Of a stretch of DNA of 64,000 nt, positions 18,363 through 27,978 are shown one piece after another. The DNA comes from an uncultured Pelagibacteraceae bacterium (lineage in GTDB: Bacteria > Pseudomonadota > Alphaproteobacteria > Pelagibacterales > Pelagibacteraceae). The DNA lies in contig CACGAV010000001.1 in the NCBI GenBank assembly GCA_902571095.1, forward strand, positions 20,620 through 84,619, written 5' to 3'. The first letter of the stretch is position 1, and each line of letters starts with the position of its first letter. The position numbers were made by a program, and so were the translations under genes. The notes below the pieces were generated by a model that worked only from the letters and a program-made list of their open reading frames with translations, was not told where the DNA came from and did no database searches.

Positions 18363-19649
18363 TTAATTAAAAACACTTTCCCCTTTTAGATAAGTCATTA
18401 ATACTTTTCCTTGAAGCTTCCTATTTTCTATTGCTGCATTTTTAGATTTAGATTTTAACTTTGAAACGTCTACTTTCCATGGTTGATCAAGATCAAAGAT
18501 ACATATGTCTGCATCAGATCCTTTTTTTAAAGTACCTTTATTTATTTTTAAAATTTTTGCTGGATTATATGTAATGGTTTCTATTATTTTATTTAATGTT
18601 AACGAGTCATTATGATAAAGTTCGAGAGCTAGTGATAGAAGCGTCTCAACCCCAATTGAACCCTCCGCAGCTTGTGCAAACGGAAGTCTTTTGCTTTCCT
18701 CATCCTCAGGCTTGTGGTCAGATACGATTACATCTATTAATCCATCTTTAATTCCTTGAATTAAAGACTTTCTATCTTCTTCTTTTCTGAGAGGAGGAGA
18801 TACTTTCATAAACGTTTTAAAATCTCCTATATCATTTTCATTAAGAGAGAGATTATTAATGGAAACTCCGACTGAAAATTTTAAGCCGTTTTTTTTATAC
18901 ATTTTAATTACATCTAATGATTTAGCTGATGAAAGTTGAGAGATATGGTATCTACATGGATATTCTTCTAATAGAGATAAATCTCTTTCAATTATAATTT
19001 TTTCTGCAATGTGAGGTATACCTTGTAAACCAAGTCTAGTAGACACTTCACCCTCATTTATGCATCTACCTTTTGATAGCTCTTGATCTTCAGCATGTTG
19101 CATCACTAACACGTCAAGATCTGAAGCATAATTCATAATCCTAGACATTATTTCAGAATTTTGGACAGTTCTCGTTGCGTCTGTAAATCCGATAATTCCT
19201 TTTTTTGATAATAATCCAAACTCAGTCATAAGTTTTCCTTCCATGTTCCTAGTCAAAGTTGCTGATGGAAAAATATTTATGCCCGCTTTATCTCTTCCTC
19301 TTCTTAGTATAAAATCTACCATTGATACATTATCTATCACTGGGCTCGTATTTGGCATCGAAACAACGGATGTAACGCCACCTGAAAGAGCTGCACTACT
19401 TAAACTTCTAAAATTTTCTTTATATTCATAACCAGGCTCTCCAATGAAAACTTTCATATCAATAATTCCTGGTATTAAAACTTTTCCCTTTAAATCTATT
19501 TTTTCTGCTTTATCAGGGATATTTCCTTTTTTTACGCTTTTACCTACGGCTTTGATTTTTCCATTAACATCTACTACTACTCCACCAATCTCATCAAGAT
19601 TTTGTGATGGATCTATTATTCTTGCATTTATAAAATATTTTTCTTTCAT
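18363..19649 (-). CDS. pyrC: Class I dihydroorotase-like protein lacking the metal-binding His pair
   Basis: The amidohydrolase fold is clear (VVSMPNTSPVID, LGLQGIPHIAE, VSDHKPEDEESKRLPFAQAAEGSIGVETLL). However, the HxH that normally follows PGxxDM reads K66-V-F68 in DMKVFIGEPG, and FTDATRTV stands where the bridging carboxylated lysine is expected. Alphaproteobacteria commonly carry such a PyrC2/PyrX form beside pyrB, thought to act structurally with aspartate transcarbamoylase, with the active dihydroorotase encoded elsewhere. That role is inference here. Start and stop abut pyrB and plsY. Confidence 0.88.
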   Translation of the reverse strand: MKEKYFINARIIDPSQNLDEIGGVVVDVNGKIKAVGKSVKKGNIPDKAEKIDLKGKVLIPGIIDMKVFIGEPGYEYKENFRSLSSAALSGGVTSVVSMPNTSPVIDNVSMVDFILRRGRDKAGINIFPSATLTRNMEGKLMTEFGLLSKKGIIGFTDATRTVQNSEIMSRIMNYASDLDVLVMQHAEDQELSKGRCINEGEVSTRLGLQGIPHIAEKIIIERDLSLLEEYPCRYHISQLSSAKSLDVIKMYKKNGLKFSVGVSINNLSLNENDIGDFKTFMKVSPPLRKEEDRKSLIQGIKDGLIDVIVSDHKPEDEESKRLPFAQAAEGSIGVETLLSLALELYHNDSLTLNKIIETITYNPAKILKINKGTLKKGSDADICIFDLDQPWKVDVSKLKSKSKNAAIENRKLQGKVLMTYLKGESVFN

Positions 19650-20593
19650 TATTTACAATATATTTTCAAGCATGCCATTCTAATAGCTACTCCAAGTTCC
19701 ACCTGTTCTTTAACCAGACTTACATTGATATCATCAGCAAGTTTTGTATCAATTTCGACGCCTCTATTCATTGGTCCGGGATGCATTATTAAAGCATCTT
19801 TTTTAGCAAGCTTAAGTTTATCAGGTGTTAAACCAAAATATTCATAGTACTCTCTCTTTGAAGGTAAAAAAGATCCTTTCATCCTCTCATTCTGCAACCT
19901 AAGCATCATTACTATATCGCAAGATTTCAAACCTTCCTTCATATTTGTAAAACCTGTTACTCCGAGTTTATTAATTGTAGAAGGCAATAATGTTTTTGGA
20001 GCAATAACATTTACTTCTGCACCAAGCATATTTAATAAATAAATATTTGATCTAGCTACTCTAGAATGAAGTATATCTCCACAAATAGCAATTTTTAAAC
20101 CTTCAATTTTTCCTTTTCTATTTATTATCGTTAATGCATCAAGTAGTGCCTGAGTTGGGTGTTCTCTTAAGCCATCGCCAGCATTTATTACAGTACAATT
20201 AACCTTTTGCGATAAAAGATTTGGAGCACCTGAGTCTTGATGCCTAACTACTATAATATCAGGATGCATCGCATTAAGTGACATTGCTGTATCAAGTATA
20301 GTTTCGCCCTTTTTTAAAGATGAATTCCCAACATTCATTGTCATAACATCAGCACCCAATCTTTTACCGGCCAGTTCAAAGGAACTTTGTGTTCGGGTAG
20401 AAGGTTCGAAAAAAAGGTTAATTTGAGTTTTTCCTCTTAGTAAATCTAGTTTTTTAGATGCGCTTCTATTTAATTTTATAAAGTTTTTTGCCTCATCTAA
20501 AATAAGGCTTGCTTCCTGAATAGATAGATTTTGGATTCCTAATAGATGTTTTTGGATTTTTTTAACAGCTGAAAATTTTTTTATAACCGCCAT
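19649..20593 (-). CDS. pyrB: Aspartate carbamoyltransferase catalytic subunit
   Basis: Catalyses the committed step of pyrimidine synthesis. The carbamoyl phosphate loop [23 protein letters not shown] is at about residues 55-77, with [35 protein letters not shown] and the C-terminal [15 protein letters not shown]. At 314 residues it is a typical catalytic chain; no pyrI is present. Its stop overlaps the start of the dihydroorotase-like gene by one base, consistent with a joint complex. Confidence 0.97.
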   Translation of the reverse strand: MAVIKKFSAVKKIQKHLLGIQNLSIQEASLILDEAKNFIKLNRSASKKLDLLRGKTQINLFFEPSTRTQSSFELAGKRLGADVMTMNVGNSSLKKGETILDTAMSLNAMHPDIIVVRHQDSGAPNLLSQKVNCTVINAGDGLREHPTQALLDALTIINRKGKIEGLKIAICGDILHSRVARSNIYLLNMLGAEVNVIAPKTLLPSTINKLGVTGFTNMKEGLKSCDIVMMLRLQNERMKGSFLPSKREYYEYFGLTPDKLKLAKKDALIMHPGPMNRGVEIDTKLADDINVSLVKEQVELGVAIRMACLKIYCK

Positions 20594-20637
20594 TAAAATT
20601 AACTCTATAGGCCTTTTGCACTATCATAGCAAGTTAT

Positions 20638-21093
20638 TTATCTTCTAATGTAATCAATAGCCCCTTGTAATATAAAAGAAGCTGCATTTTGGTCTAATTT
20701 CTCAACTTTTTTTGATACATTTATGTCTAAATTGCTTGATAAATTAAAGGCACCCTCAGTTGATAATCTCTCATCCCACATACAGACAGGTATTGAAATA
20801 TTATTTGATATATATTTAGCAAAATCGATTGCTGATTGTGAAGAAGGACCTGAAGAACCATCCATATTAATTGGATTGCCAATAACGACTCCCTTTATAT
20901 TATTTTCAATAATTATCTCTTTTATTACGCTTATAAAATTAGAGCTATTTTTTTTATTAATAGTTTTCAGGGGTGTCGAAACAAGTTTGTCTTCATCCGA
21001 TATAGCTAAACCAATACGGCTTTTACCTGGGTCAATGCCTAATAACCTGGATTTTTTTCCTATTGAATTCTTAAAATCTTCAATATCTATCAT
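20638..21093 (-). CDS. ruvX: RuvX/YqgF-type nuclease (16S rRNA 5'-end maturation / Holliday junction resolvase-like)
   Basis: The RNase H-like fold begins SRLLGIDPGKSRIGLAISDE with the first catalytic aspartate and ends with MWDERLSTEGA and LDQNAASFILQGAIDYI, giving the remaining acidic residues. YqgF is known to act in pre-16S rRNA processing. It is 151 residues and is the head of the minus-strand pyr unit, 53 bases from the divergent gatC, an arrangement common in this class. Confidence 0.93.
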   Translation of the reverse strand: MIDIEDFKNSIGKKSRLLGIDPGKSRIGLAISDEDKLVSTPLKTINKKNSSNFISVIKEIIIENNIKGVVIGNPINMDGSSGPSSQSAIDFAKYISNNISIPVCMWDERLSTEGAFNLSSNLDINVSKKVEKLDQNAASFILQGAIDYIRR

Positions 21094-21146
21094 GAATATG
21101 TTATATTTTACTTCACTTACAAATCAAACTAAAACATAGTTTATAA

Positions 21147-21434
21147 ATGTCTATTAATAAAAACCAGGTAAAAAAAGTTGCAAAACTATCCAGGATCTCT
21201 CTCGAGGATAGTAAGTTAGACTCCTTGTCTAAAGATTTAGACTCAATATTAAATTTTGTAGAGGAGTTAAATAAAGTAGATACTAAAGAAATAGAACCAC
21301 TAAGTTCAATAGTTGATAAAAAACTTGAGCCTAGAACTGATAAAATTAATGATGGTAAAATAAAGAAAGAAATTTTAAAAAATTCTCCCAATAAAAATGA
21401 AGATTTTTTTATTGTTCCGAAAGTGGTCGAATAA
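21147..21434 (+). CDS. gatC: Asp-tRNA(Asn)/Glu-tRNA(Gln) amidotransferase subunit C
   Basis: The small 95-residue subunit that stabilises GatA and wraps around the GatA-GatB interface. Matching features are QVKKVAKLSRISLEDSKLDSLSKDLDSILNFVEELNKVDT and the C-terminal segment with PRTDKINDG...ILKNSPNKNEDFFIVPKVVE. It is followed two bases later by gatA. Together with gatA and gatB it lets the cell make Gln-tRNA (and possibly Asn-tRNA) from misacylated precursors. Confidence 0.96.
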   Translation: MSINKNQVKKVAKLSRISLEDSKLDSLSKDLDSILNFVEELNKVDTKEIEPLSSIVDKKLEPRTDKINDGKIKKEILKNSPNKNEDFFIVPKVVE

Positions 21435-21436
21435 TT

Positions 21437-22894
21437 ATGTCTGATTTAAACAAAAGCTCATTATCAGAAATTATAAATTTAATTAAATCGAAAAAAATCT
21501 CTTCTCTAGAGGTAACAAATCATTTTATTAATAATATTAAAAAAAGTAAAAAATTAAATAGCTTTATTACAACTTGTTTTGACCAATCTATCAAAAATGC
21601 AAAAGAATTTGACTCTAAAAAGAATTTTAGTGGTTTACTTCCAGGAATACCATTAGGAATTAAAGATCTATTTTGTACAAAAAATATAAAAACTACTGCG
21701 GGAAGCAAAATACTTGAAAATTTTATTCCCACATATGAATCTACTGTTACTCAAAATTTATGGTCTGAAGGAGCTATTTTGCTAGGTAAACTTAATTGTG
21801 ACGAATTTGCCATGGGTTCATCAAATGAAACAAGTTATTTTGGAAATACCATCAATCCAATTGGAAAAGATTTAGTTCCAGGAGGATCTTCAGGAGGATC
21901 AGCAAGTGCTTTAGCAGCGAACCTTACACCGGCAACAGTAGGAACAGACACAGGAGGTTCAATTAGACAACCCGCTTCCTTCACTGGGACTGTAGGGTTA
22001 AAACCTACTTATGGATTATGTTCTAGATGGGGAATAGTTGCTTTTGCTTCTTCTTTAGATCAGGCAGGACCAATGACAAAAAACGTTCAAGATTGTGCAT
22101 TACTCTTAGAAGCGATGTCAGGTTATGATCAAAAAGACTCAACATCTATAAACAAAAAAAAAGAAAGTTATTCAAAAAATTTAAACAAAAATATAAAAGG
22201 ATTAAAAATTGGGATACCAAAAGAATATCGAATAGAGAATATGCCAAATGAAATAGATGATCTTTGGAAAAAAGGAATAGATATTTTAAAAAAATCTGGA
22301 GTCAAAATTGTCGATGTCTCTCTACCACATACAAAATACGCTTTACCAACCTATTATATAGTTGCACCTGCCGAGGCATCTTCTAATTTAGCACGTTATG
22401 ATGGTGTGAAGTATGGTTATAGATCCAAAAAGGGTAACAATCTTATAGAAATGTATGAAAATACCCGAGGAGAAGGTTTTGGAGACGAGGTAAAAAGGAG
22501 AGTTCTTATAGGAACTTATGTTTTATCATCAGGATATTACGATGCTTACTATCTTAAAGCCCAAAAAGTCAGAAAATTAATTAAAAATGATTTCGACCAT
22601 TGTTTTAAAAATGTTGATGCCATTTTAACACCATCAACCCCAAGCTCTGCTTTTAAAATCGCAGAAAAAACAAATGATCCGATATCTATGTATTTAAACG
22701 ATATATTTACAGTTCCAGTTAATTTGGCTGGAATACCAGCAATTTCAATACCAGCCGGACAGGATAAAAAAGGATATCCACTAGGGCTTCAATTAATATC
22801 TAACACATTAGATGAACAAAAAATTTTAAACATAGCTTTTGCAATGGAAAAAAATATTTCATTTAAACAATCTTTAGATAGATGGTGGGAATAA
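21437..22894 (+). CDS. gatA: Asp-tRNA(Asn)/Glu-tRNA(Gln) amidotransferase subunit A
   Basis: The glutaminase/amidase subunit. The Ser-cisSer-Lys triad is visible: Lys in GIPLGIKDLF, cis-Ser in LVPGGSSGGSASALAA and the nucleophile in VGTDTGGSIRQPAS. Downstream MSGYDQKDSTS and IPAGQDKKGYPLGLQLI fit the family. The 485-residue length is standard. Ammonia released here travels through a channel to GatB. The operon order gatC-gatA-gatB is usual. Confidence 0.98.
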   Translation: MSDLNKSSLSEIINLIKSKKISSLEVTNHFINNIKKSKKLNSFITTCFDQSIKNAKEFDSKKNFSGLLPGIPLGIKDLFCTKNIKTTAGSKILENFIPTYESTVTQNLWSEGAILLGKLNCDEFAMGSSNETSYFGNTINPIGKDLVPGGSSGGSASALAANLTPATVGTDTGGSIRQPASFTGTVGLKPTYGLCSRWGIVAFASSLDQAGPMTKNVQDCALLLEAMSGYDQKDSTSINKKKESYSKNLNKNIKGLKIGIPKEYRIENMPNEIDDLWKKGIDILKKSGVKIVDVSLPHTKYALPTYYIVAPAEASSNLARYDGVKYGYRSKKGNNLIEMYENTRGEGFGDEVKRRVLIGTYVLSSGYYDAYYLKAQKVRKLIKNDFDHCFKNVDAILTPSTPSSAFKIAEKTNDPISMYLNDIFTVPVNLAGIPAISIPAGQDKKGYPLGLQLISNTLDEQKILNIAFAMEKNISFKQSLDRWWE

Positions 22895-22897
22895 TTT

Positions 22898-24364
22898 ATG
22901 GAAAAGGATAAATTTGATTATTACATAAAAACTGAGAAAAGTAGCTGGGAAGTAGTTATAGGATTAGAGGTTCATGCCCAAGTTATTTCAAATTCAAAGT
23001 TATTTTCTGGATCATCTACAAAGTTTGGATCAGAACCAAATTCACAAGTCAGTTTAGTTGACTCAGCATTCCCTGGAATGCTTCCTGTTATAAATCAATT
23101 TTGTATTGAACAAGCTGTTAAAACAGGCCTAGGTTTGAATGCTAAAATTAATTTGTTCTCAGTATTCGATAGAAAAAATTATTTTTATGCCGATCTGCCT
23201 GCTGGATACCAGATATCTCAGTATAAAAATCCAATCGTTGGAGAAGGGGAGGTAACTCTTGATATGCCTTATGGAAGCAAAAAAATTGGCATCGAGAGAC
23301 TACACTTAGAGCAAGATGCAGGAAAAAGTATTCATGATTTAAGTCCAGACCACACTTTTGTTGATTTAAACAGATCAGGTGTAGCTTTAATGGAAATTGT
23401 TAGCAAACCTGATTTGAGATCACCTAGCGAAGTAAATTCATATGTAAAAAAACTTAGAACAATAATGCGCTATCTTGGTACATGTGATGGCAACATGCAA
23501 GAAGGCTCCTTGAGAGCTGATGTAAATGTTTCTGTAAGAAAAAAAGGTGAAAAAAAATTTGGAACAAGATGTGAAATTAAAAATGTAAACTCAATTAAAT
23601 TTATGGAAATGGCAATTGACTCTGAAGCAAAACGACAAATTGAACTTCTTGAGTCTGGCAAATCAATAGAACAAGAAACTAGACTTTTTGATACAAAAAA
23701 TAATGAAACCAGATCAATGAGATCAAAAGAAGAGGCACATGACTATAGGTATTTTCCTGATCCAGACTTACTACCGCTAGAAATTAAACAAAGTTTTATT
23801 GATAGTATTAAAAAGAAATTGCCTGAATTACCTGACGAAAAGAAGGACAGGTTTATAAAAAAATTTAAACTTACACCCTACGAGGCAAATGTTTTAGTGT
23901 CTGAAGTTGATATTTCAAAATATTTTGAAGATGTAATAAAAAACTCAGATATAAAACTTGCTAAAAATTGGATAATTGTTGAATTATTTGCAGTTTTAAA
24001 TAAAAAAAATTTAAATATATCTAAGTCTCCTGTATCCCCAAAGAATCTTGCGTCATTAATTAATACTATTAGTTCAGGTGAAATTTCAGGAAAAATAGCG
24101 AAAAAGGTTTTCGAAATAATGGTTGAGACTGGAGATGAACCCAAAAAAATTATAAAAGAAAAAGGATTAAAACAACAAAGTGATCCAAAAGAACTAGAAA
24201 AAATCATTGTTAAAGTATTAGAGAAGAATTTAGATAAAGTTTCAGAATACAAATCAGGAAAAGTAAAGCTATTTGGATTTTTTGTTGGAGAAGTAATGAA
24301 AGCTACATCTGGAAAAGGTAATCCAAAATTAGTTAATGATATTTTAAAAGAAAAGCTAAAATAA
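22898..24364 (+). CDS. gatB: Asp-tRNA(Asn)/Glu-tRNA(Gln) amidotransferase subunit B
   Basis: GatB binds the mischarged tRNA and performs the kinase and transamidase steps. The N-terminal cradle has [46 protein letters not shown] and [22 protein letters not shown] residues (here [15 protein letters not shown]); the C-terminal YqeY-like tail domain ends with [23 protein letters not shown]. At 488 residues it is complete. It ends on the start of the methyltransferase gene that follows. Confidence 0.98.
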   Translation: MEKDKFDYYIKTEKSSWEVVIGLEVHAQVISNSKLFSGSSTKFGSEPNSQVSLVDSAFPGMLPVINQFCIEQAVKTGLGLNAKINLFSVFDRKNYFYADLPAGYQISQYKNPIVGEGEVTLDMPYGSKKIGIERLHLEQDAGKSIHDLSPDHTFVDLNRSGVALMEIVSKPDLRSPSEVNSYVKKLRTIMRYLGTCDGNMQEGSLRADVNVSVRKKGEKKFGTRCEIKNVNSIKFMEMAIDSEAKRQIELLESGKSIEQETRLFDTKNNETRSMRSKEEAHDYRYFPDPDLLPLEIKQSFIDSIKKKLPELPDEKKDRFIKKFKLTPYEANVLVSEVDISKYFEDVIKNSDIKLAKNWIIVELFAVLNKKNLNISKSPVSPKNLASLINTISSGEISGKIAKKVFEIMVETGDEPKKIIKEKGLKQQSDPKELEKIIVKVLEKNLDKVSEYKSGKVKLFGFFVGEVMKATSGKGNPKLVNDILKEKLK

Positions 24365-25020
24365 TGATCAAGAGTCTTAAAATTGACGAAAAATTAGAAA
24401 AATATATTTCTGATCACAGCACTGATTTGCATCCTGTCCAAAAAGAAATAATTAACCACAACGAACAATTAGGCGATATTAAAAAAATGCAAATTTCAAT
24501 AAGCCAAGCTTATTTTTTTCAATTTTTTATTAAGATAAATAATATAAAAAATATTTTAGAAGTTGGAACATTCACAGGATATAGCGCTCTATCAATGGGC
24601 CTTGCCATGCCAAAAGATGGAAATATAACTTGCTTAGATATTAATAAGCAAACATCAGATGCAGCTGTAAATTTTTTTAAAAAAGCTGATTTGGATAAAA
24701 AAATTAAAATTATTTTAGGACCAGCTATTAGTACACTTAAAAAACTGCAGAATAAAAAAAAAACTTTTGATCTGATTTTTATTGATGCAGATAAAGAAAA
24801 CTATAAAAATTATTACAATCTATCTATAGATCTTGTTAAAACAAATGGATTTATTCTTATAGATAATGTTTTATGGAAAGGCGATGTTACCAACCCTAGC
24901 AAAAATGACCATTTAACCAAAATTATAAGAGAATTTAATTCTTTTATTAAAAAAGATGATAGAATAGAAAAAGTCATTTTACCAATTGGTGACGGTATAA
25001 CAATTTGTAGGAAAATTTAA
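24364..25020 (+). CDS. Class I SAM-dependent O-methyltransferase (caffeoyl-CoA OMT-like)
   Basis: The 218-residue protein has the O-methyltransferase family 3 pattern: ILEVGTFTGYSALSMGLAMP for SAM binding at about residues 64-83, CLDINKQ, FDLIFIDADKENYKNYY with metal-binding acidic residues, and LIDNVLWKGDV. Bacterial members such as those named TrmR/YrrM modify small phenols or tRNA, and the substrate cannot be told from sequence. Its ATG overlaps the gatB stop by one base and trhO follows at once, so a translation-related role is possible. Confidence 0.85.
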   Translation: MIKSLKIDEKLEKYISDHSTDLHPVQKEIINHNEQLGDIKKMQISISQAYFFQFFIKINNIKNILEVGTFTGYSALSMGLAMPKDGNITCLDINKQTSDAAVNFFKKADLDKKIKIILGPAISTLKKLQNKKKTFDLIFIDADKENYKNYYNLSIDLVKTNGFILIDNVLWKGDVTNPSKNDHLTKIIREFNSFIKKDDRIEKVILPIGDGITICRKI

Positions 25021-25926
25021 ATGTTTCATATTTTAGGATTTTATAAATTTAAAAAACTTACTAAACTTAGTATTCTTAAAAAAAATTTTTATCAAACTCT
25101 AAAATTAAATGATGTTAAAGGTACTATAATTTTTTCAAGTGAGGGAGTAAATGGAACTATTTCGGGAAAAAAGGAAAGTATTCAAAAAGTTTTTAAGCAA
25201 TTAAAAAAAACTTGCAAAATTAATACCTTTGACTCTATAAATTATTCAACAAATGACTTTCAACCCTTCCATAAATGTAAAACAAAAATAAAAACAGAGG
25301 TTGTCCCAATTGGAATTCGTGTTTTATCTTCACAAAACCTTAATAATTATGTTGATCCAGCAAAGTGGAATTCTTTGATTAAAGATAAAAATGTTAAATT
25401 AATAGATGCAAGAAAATCTTTTGAGTACGATGTAGGAACTTTTAAAGGTGCTTTAAATCCTAACGTAGATAATTTTAGAGAATTCCCAAAGTATTTAAAG
25501 CAATTTGATAGAAAAACTAAAATCGCTATGTTTTGTACAGGTGGAATAAGATGTGAAAAAGCCTCATTTTATCTTAAGAGAAAAGGATTTAAGAATATTT
25601 TCCAATTAAAAGGGGGGATTTTAAATTATTTAAAAAAAATTAATGAAAAAAATAGTTTATGGAAAGGGGAGTGCTTCGTTTTTGATAATAGAATCTCAGT
25701 TAAACATAAATTAAAAATTGGAACCTATTCGATGTGTAGCGGATGTAGAAAACCAATTGCATTACATGAAAAAAAATCTAAAAAATTTATTGAGGGTATA
25801 TCATGCCCTAAATGTCATGATAAACAAACCAAGGCACAAAAAAATAGATTTGAAATGAGACAAAAACAAATTGAGATATCCAAAAGAATGGGTAAGAAAT
25901 ATTTTTTTCAAAAAGAATTTAACTGA
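25021..25926 (+). CDS. trhO: tRNA uridine(34) hydroxylase TrhO (rhodanese-like)
   Basis: TrhO makes 5-hydroxyuridine at the wobble position of certain tRNAs. The N-terminal ferredoxin-like domain holds GTIIFSSEGVNGTISG; the rhodanese domain has LIDARKSFEYDVGTFKGALNP and the loop FCTGGIRCEKAS with Cys172 as the likely active residue; the C-terminus carries cysteine pairs (CSGCRKPI, CPKCHDK). The 301-residue length is usual. Position after a tRNA amidotransferase operon and an O-methyltransferase supports a tRNA theme. Confidence 0.92.
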   Translation: MFHILGFYKFKKLTKLSILKKNFYQTLKLNDVKGTIIFSSEGVNGTISGKKESIQKVFKQLKKTCKINTFDSINYSTNDFQPFHKCKTKIKTEVVPIGIRVLSSQNLNNYVDPAKWNSLIKDKNVKLIDARKSFEYDVGTFKGALNPNVDNFREFPKYLKQFDRKTKIAMFCTGGIRCEKASFYLKRKGFKNIFQLKGGILNYLKKINEKNSLWKGECFVFDNRISVKHKLKIGTYSMCSGCRKPIALHEKKSKKFIEGISCPKCHDKQTKAQKNRFEMRQKQIEISKRMGKKYFFQKEFN

Positions 25927-25934
25927 GGTTTTAT

Positions 25935-27308
25935 TTGAAAAAAAATCTTAATTTAACATCTGATCCAATTTTTGTTTTACTAAAGAAAATTGCTATTCCT
26001 TCAATGACTGGAAGTTTATTTCAGACTTTATTTAATTTAGTAGATACTTTTTATGCGGGTAAAATTTCTTATGAAGCGTTAGCAGCTCTTGCTAAAGCTT
26101 TTCCTCTTTACTTTATAATAATTTCTGCCGGAATTGGAATTGTTGCTGGATGTAATTCATTAATTGCAAACTCACTTGGTGAAAATAATAAAGTAGGTGC
26201 ATCAATCTATTCATATAATTCTTTTGTTTATGGCACTTTGTTATCTATATTAATTACTTTTATTGGTATTTTTTTTGGCGATAACCTTCTTGGATTAATG
26301 GGGAGTTCTGACGATAGTATAGCTTTATCGACTAAGTATACTGATATAATTTTTTTAGGGACAATCTTTTTTTTAATATTAACTTGTTTTAATTCAATAT
26401 TATATGCCCAAGGTGATACCAAAACTTACAGGAACGTACTTATAGTTGGAGTTATTTTAAACATAATATTAAATCCAATATTTATTTTTGGATTATTTTT
26501 TATACCATCTTTTGGGATAGCAGGTTTAGCAATCTCAACAGTTTTAATTCAGTTTTTTGCATGTATTTATTTGTACTTCAAAGTAAGCAAAACTCAATTA
26601 AGAATCATACCAAAGCTTTCAAATTTTTCTATAAGAAGAAATTTTTTTTATAATATTATTAATCAATGCATGCCTATTACGGCGGCACTTTTTTTAGTAG
26701 CTGTTGGTAGCTATTTACTTTTATTCTTTATCAATATATTTGGTGATAAAGCTACAGCCGGTTATGGCGCTGCTGTAAGATTTGAACATTTATTTTCTCT
26801 ACCTGTTATAGGATTAAACACAGCTGTAATATCAATTGCTGGTCAAAATTTTGGCGCGAAAAGATATAACAGGATAAAAGAAGTCTATTTTAAATCAATT
26901 ACGATTGGGTTTATAATAATGTGTATTGCTGGTTTAATAATTTATTTATCATCTGAAGATATTATAAGAATATTTTCACAGGATTATGAAGTAATAAAGT
27001 TTGGATCCAGCTATTTGAAAATCGCAGCATTCATTGGCCCAGTTTTGCCAGTTTTTTTTATTTCACATGGGCTATTTACAGCACTTAAAAAAACATATTT
27101 AATTTTTTACTCTAACCTTTTTAGGATGGTTTTTTTACCATTTATTATTGTGTGGTTTATACTAAATATAATGGACGGTTATTATAATGATATATTTTAT
27201 GGTTTATTAATCATGAATTGGTCTTTTGGAATTATAATGCTATTTATATCAAGAGCAATTATGATTAAAACTTTTAACGAAGAGAAAAAAGTTTTCTTTA
27301 TATTTTGA
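25935..27308 (+). CDS. MATE-family multidrug/metabolite exporter
   Basis: The 457-residue protein has about twelve hydrophobic segments in two homologous halves. Matching motifs include MTGSLFQTLFNLVDTFYAGKIS near the N-terminus and GLNTAVISIAGQNFGAKRYNRIKEV at the start of the second half, where DinF/NorM-type proteins have a similar stretch. MATE proteins exchange H+ or Na+ for organic compounds; the substrate here is unknown. The start is a TTG preceded by TGAGG, chosen because no ATG lies near the conserved N-terminus. Confidence 0.88.
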   Translation: MKKNLNLTSDPIFVLLKKIAIPSMTGSLFQTLFNLVDTFYAGKISYEALAALAKAFPLYFIIISAGIGIVAGCNSLIANSLGENNKVGASIYSYNSFVYGTLLSILITFIGIFFGDNLLGLMGSSDDSIALSTKYTDIIFLGTIFFLILTCFNSILYAQGDTKTYRNVLIVGVILNIILNPIFIFGLFFIPSFGIAGLAISTVLIQFFACIYLYFKVSKTQLRIIPKLSNFSIRRNFFYNIINQCMPITAALFLVAVGSYLLLFFINIFGDKATAGYGAAVRFEHLFSLPVIGLNTAVISIAGQNFGAKRYNRIKEVYFKSITIGFIIMCIAGLIIYLSSEDIIRIFSQDYEVIKFGSSYLKIAAFIGPVLPVFFISHGLFTALKKTYLIFYSNLFRMVFLPFIIVWFILNIMDGYYNDIFYGLLIMNWSFGIIMLFISRAIMIKTFNEEKKVFFIF

Positions 27309-27332
27309 AAATGTTATATAAACCTCTAAATA

Positions 27333-27425
27333 GGTGAGATGGGTGAGCTGGTTTAAACCAGAAGTTTGCTAAATTTCCGTAGGTGTAACAATCTACCGTG
27401 GGTTCGAATCCCACTCTCACCGCCA
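27333..27425 (+). tRNA. tRNA-Ser (anticodon GCU)
   Basis: The 93-base sequence folds as a class II tRNA: acceptor stem GGTGAGA pairs with TCTCACC, followed by discriminator G and encoded CCA. The anticodon arm GAAGT-TTGCTAA-ATTTC gives GCT, reading AGC/AGU serine codons. A long variable arm (GTAGG...CTAC) and the T arm GTGGG-TTCGAAT-CCCAC complete the cloverleaf. It lies between the MATE exporter and the convergent transglycosylase gene. Confidence 0.95.
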
Positions 27426-27970
27426 TAAATTTATTTTAAATAGTTTTCCAATTCGGTTGGTTCGGATTTAAGCATATACCTGTAAACATTTGCATTTTCT
27501 AGGACTCTTTGAACATAATTTCTTGTTTCCTTGAACTTAATTAATTCAATCCAATTAACAAAATCAATTTTTCCTTTACTTGGGTCACCATTAATTTTTT
27601 TCCAATATCTCACTCTTTTGGGTCCTGCATTATAAGCAGCAATAGCAAATGGATAAACTTCTTTGTATTCATTTAAAAGAGAATTAAAATAATAAGATCC
27701 AAGTTTTATATTGTACTCCGGATCTGAAGTTAATTTACTTTTGCTATAAGGCACATTCATTTGTTTGGCTACAAGTTTTGCGGTATATGTCATGAGCTGC
27801 ATCATTCCTTTAGCGCCCGCATAACTATTTGCTTTTGGATCAAATTCGCTTTCTTGCCTAGTAATAGCTAAAACAATTTCTTGAGATGGCATAGTTTTTC
27901 CATTTATTATTCTAGGAGTAGAGATAATCGGATAATTAAATTTATTTAAAAATCTTTTTTCATAGGAAGC

Positions 27971-27978
27971 TTTTTTTT
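27971..27978 (-). other. A8 homopolymer at the frameshift point of the transglycosylase gene
   Basis: On the coding (minus) strand the sequence is TC-A8-GC. In the upstream frame it reads TCA AAA AAA AGC and hits TGA after TTC CTA; in the downstream frame it reads CAA AAA AAA GCT and stays open. Removing one A restores a single long frame. Tracts of this kind are known sites of polymerase slippage, in vivo and in sequencing. Confidence 0.85.
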
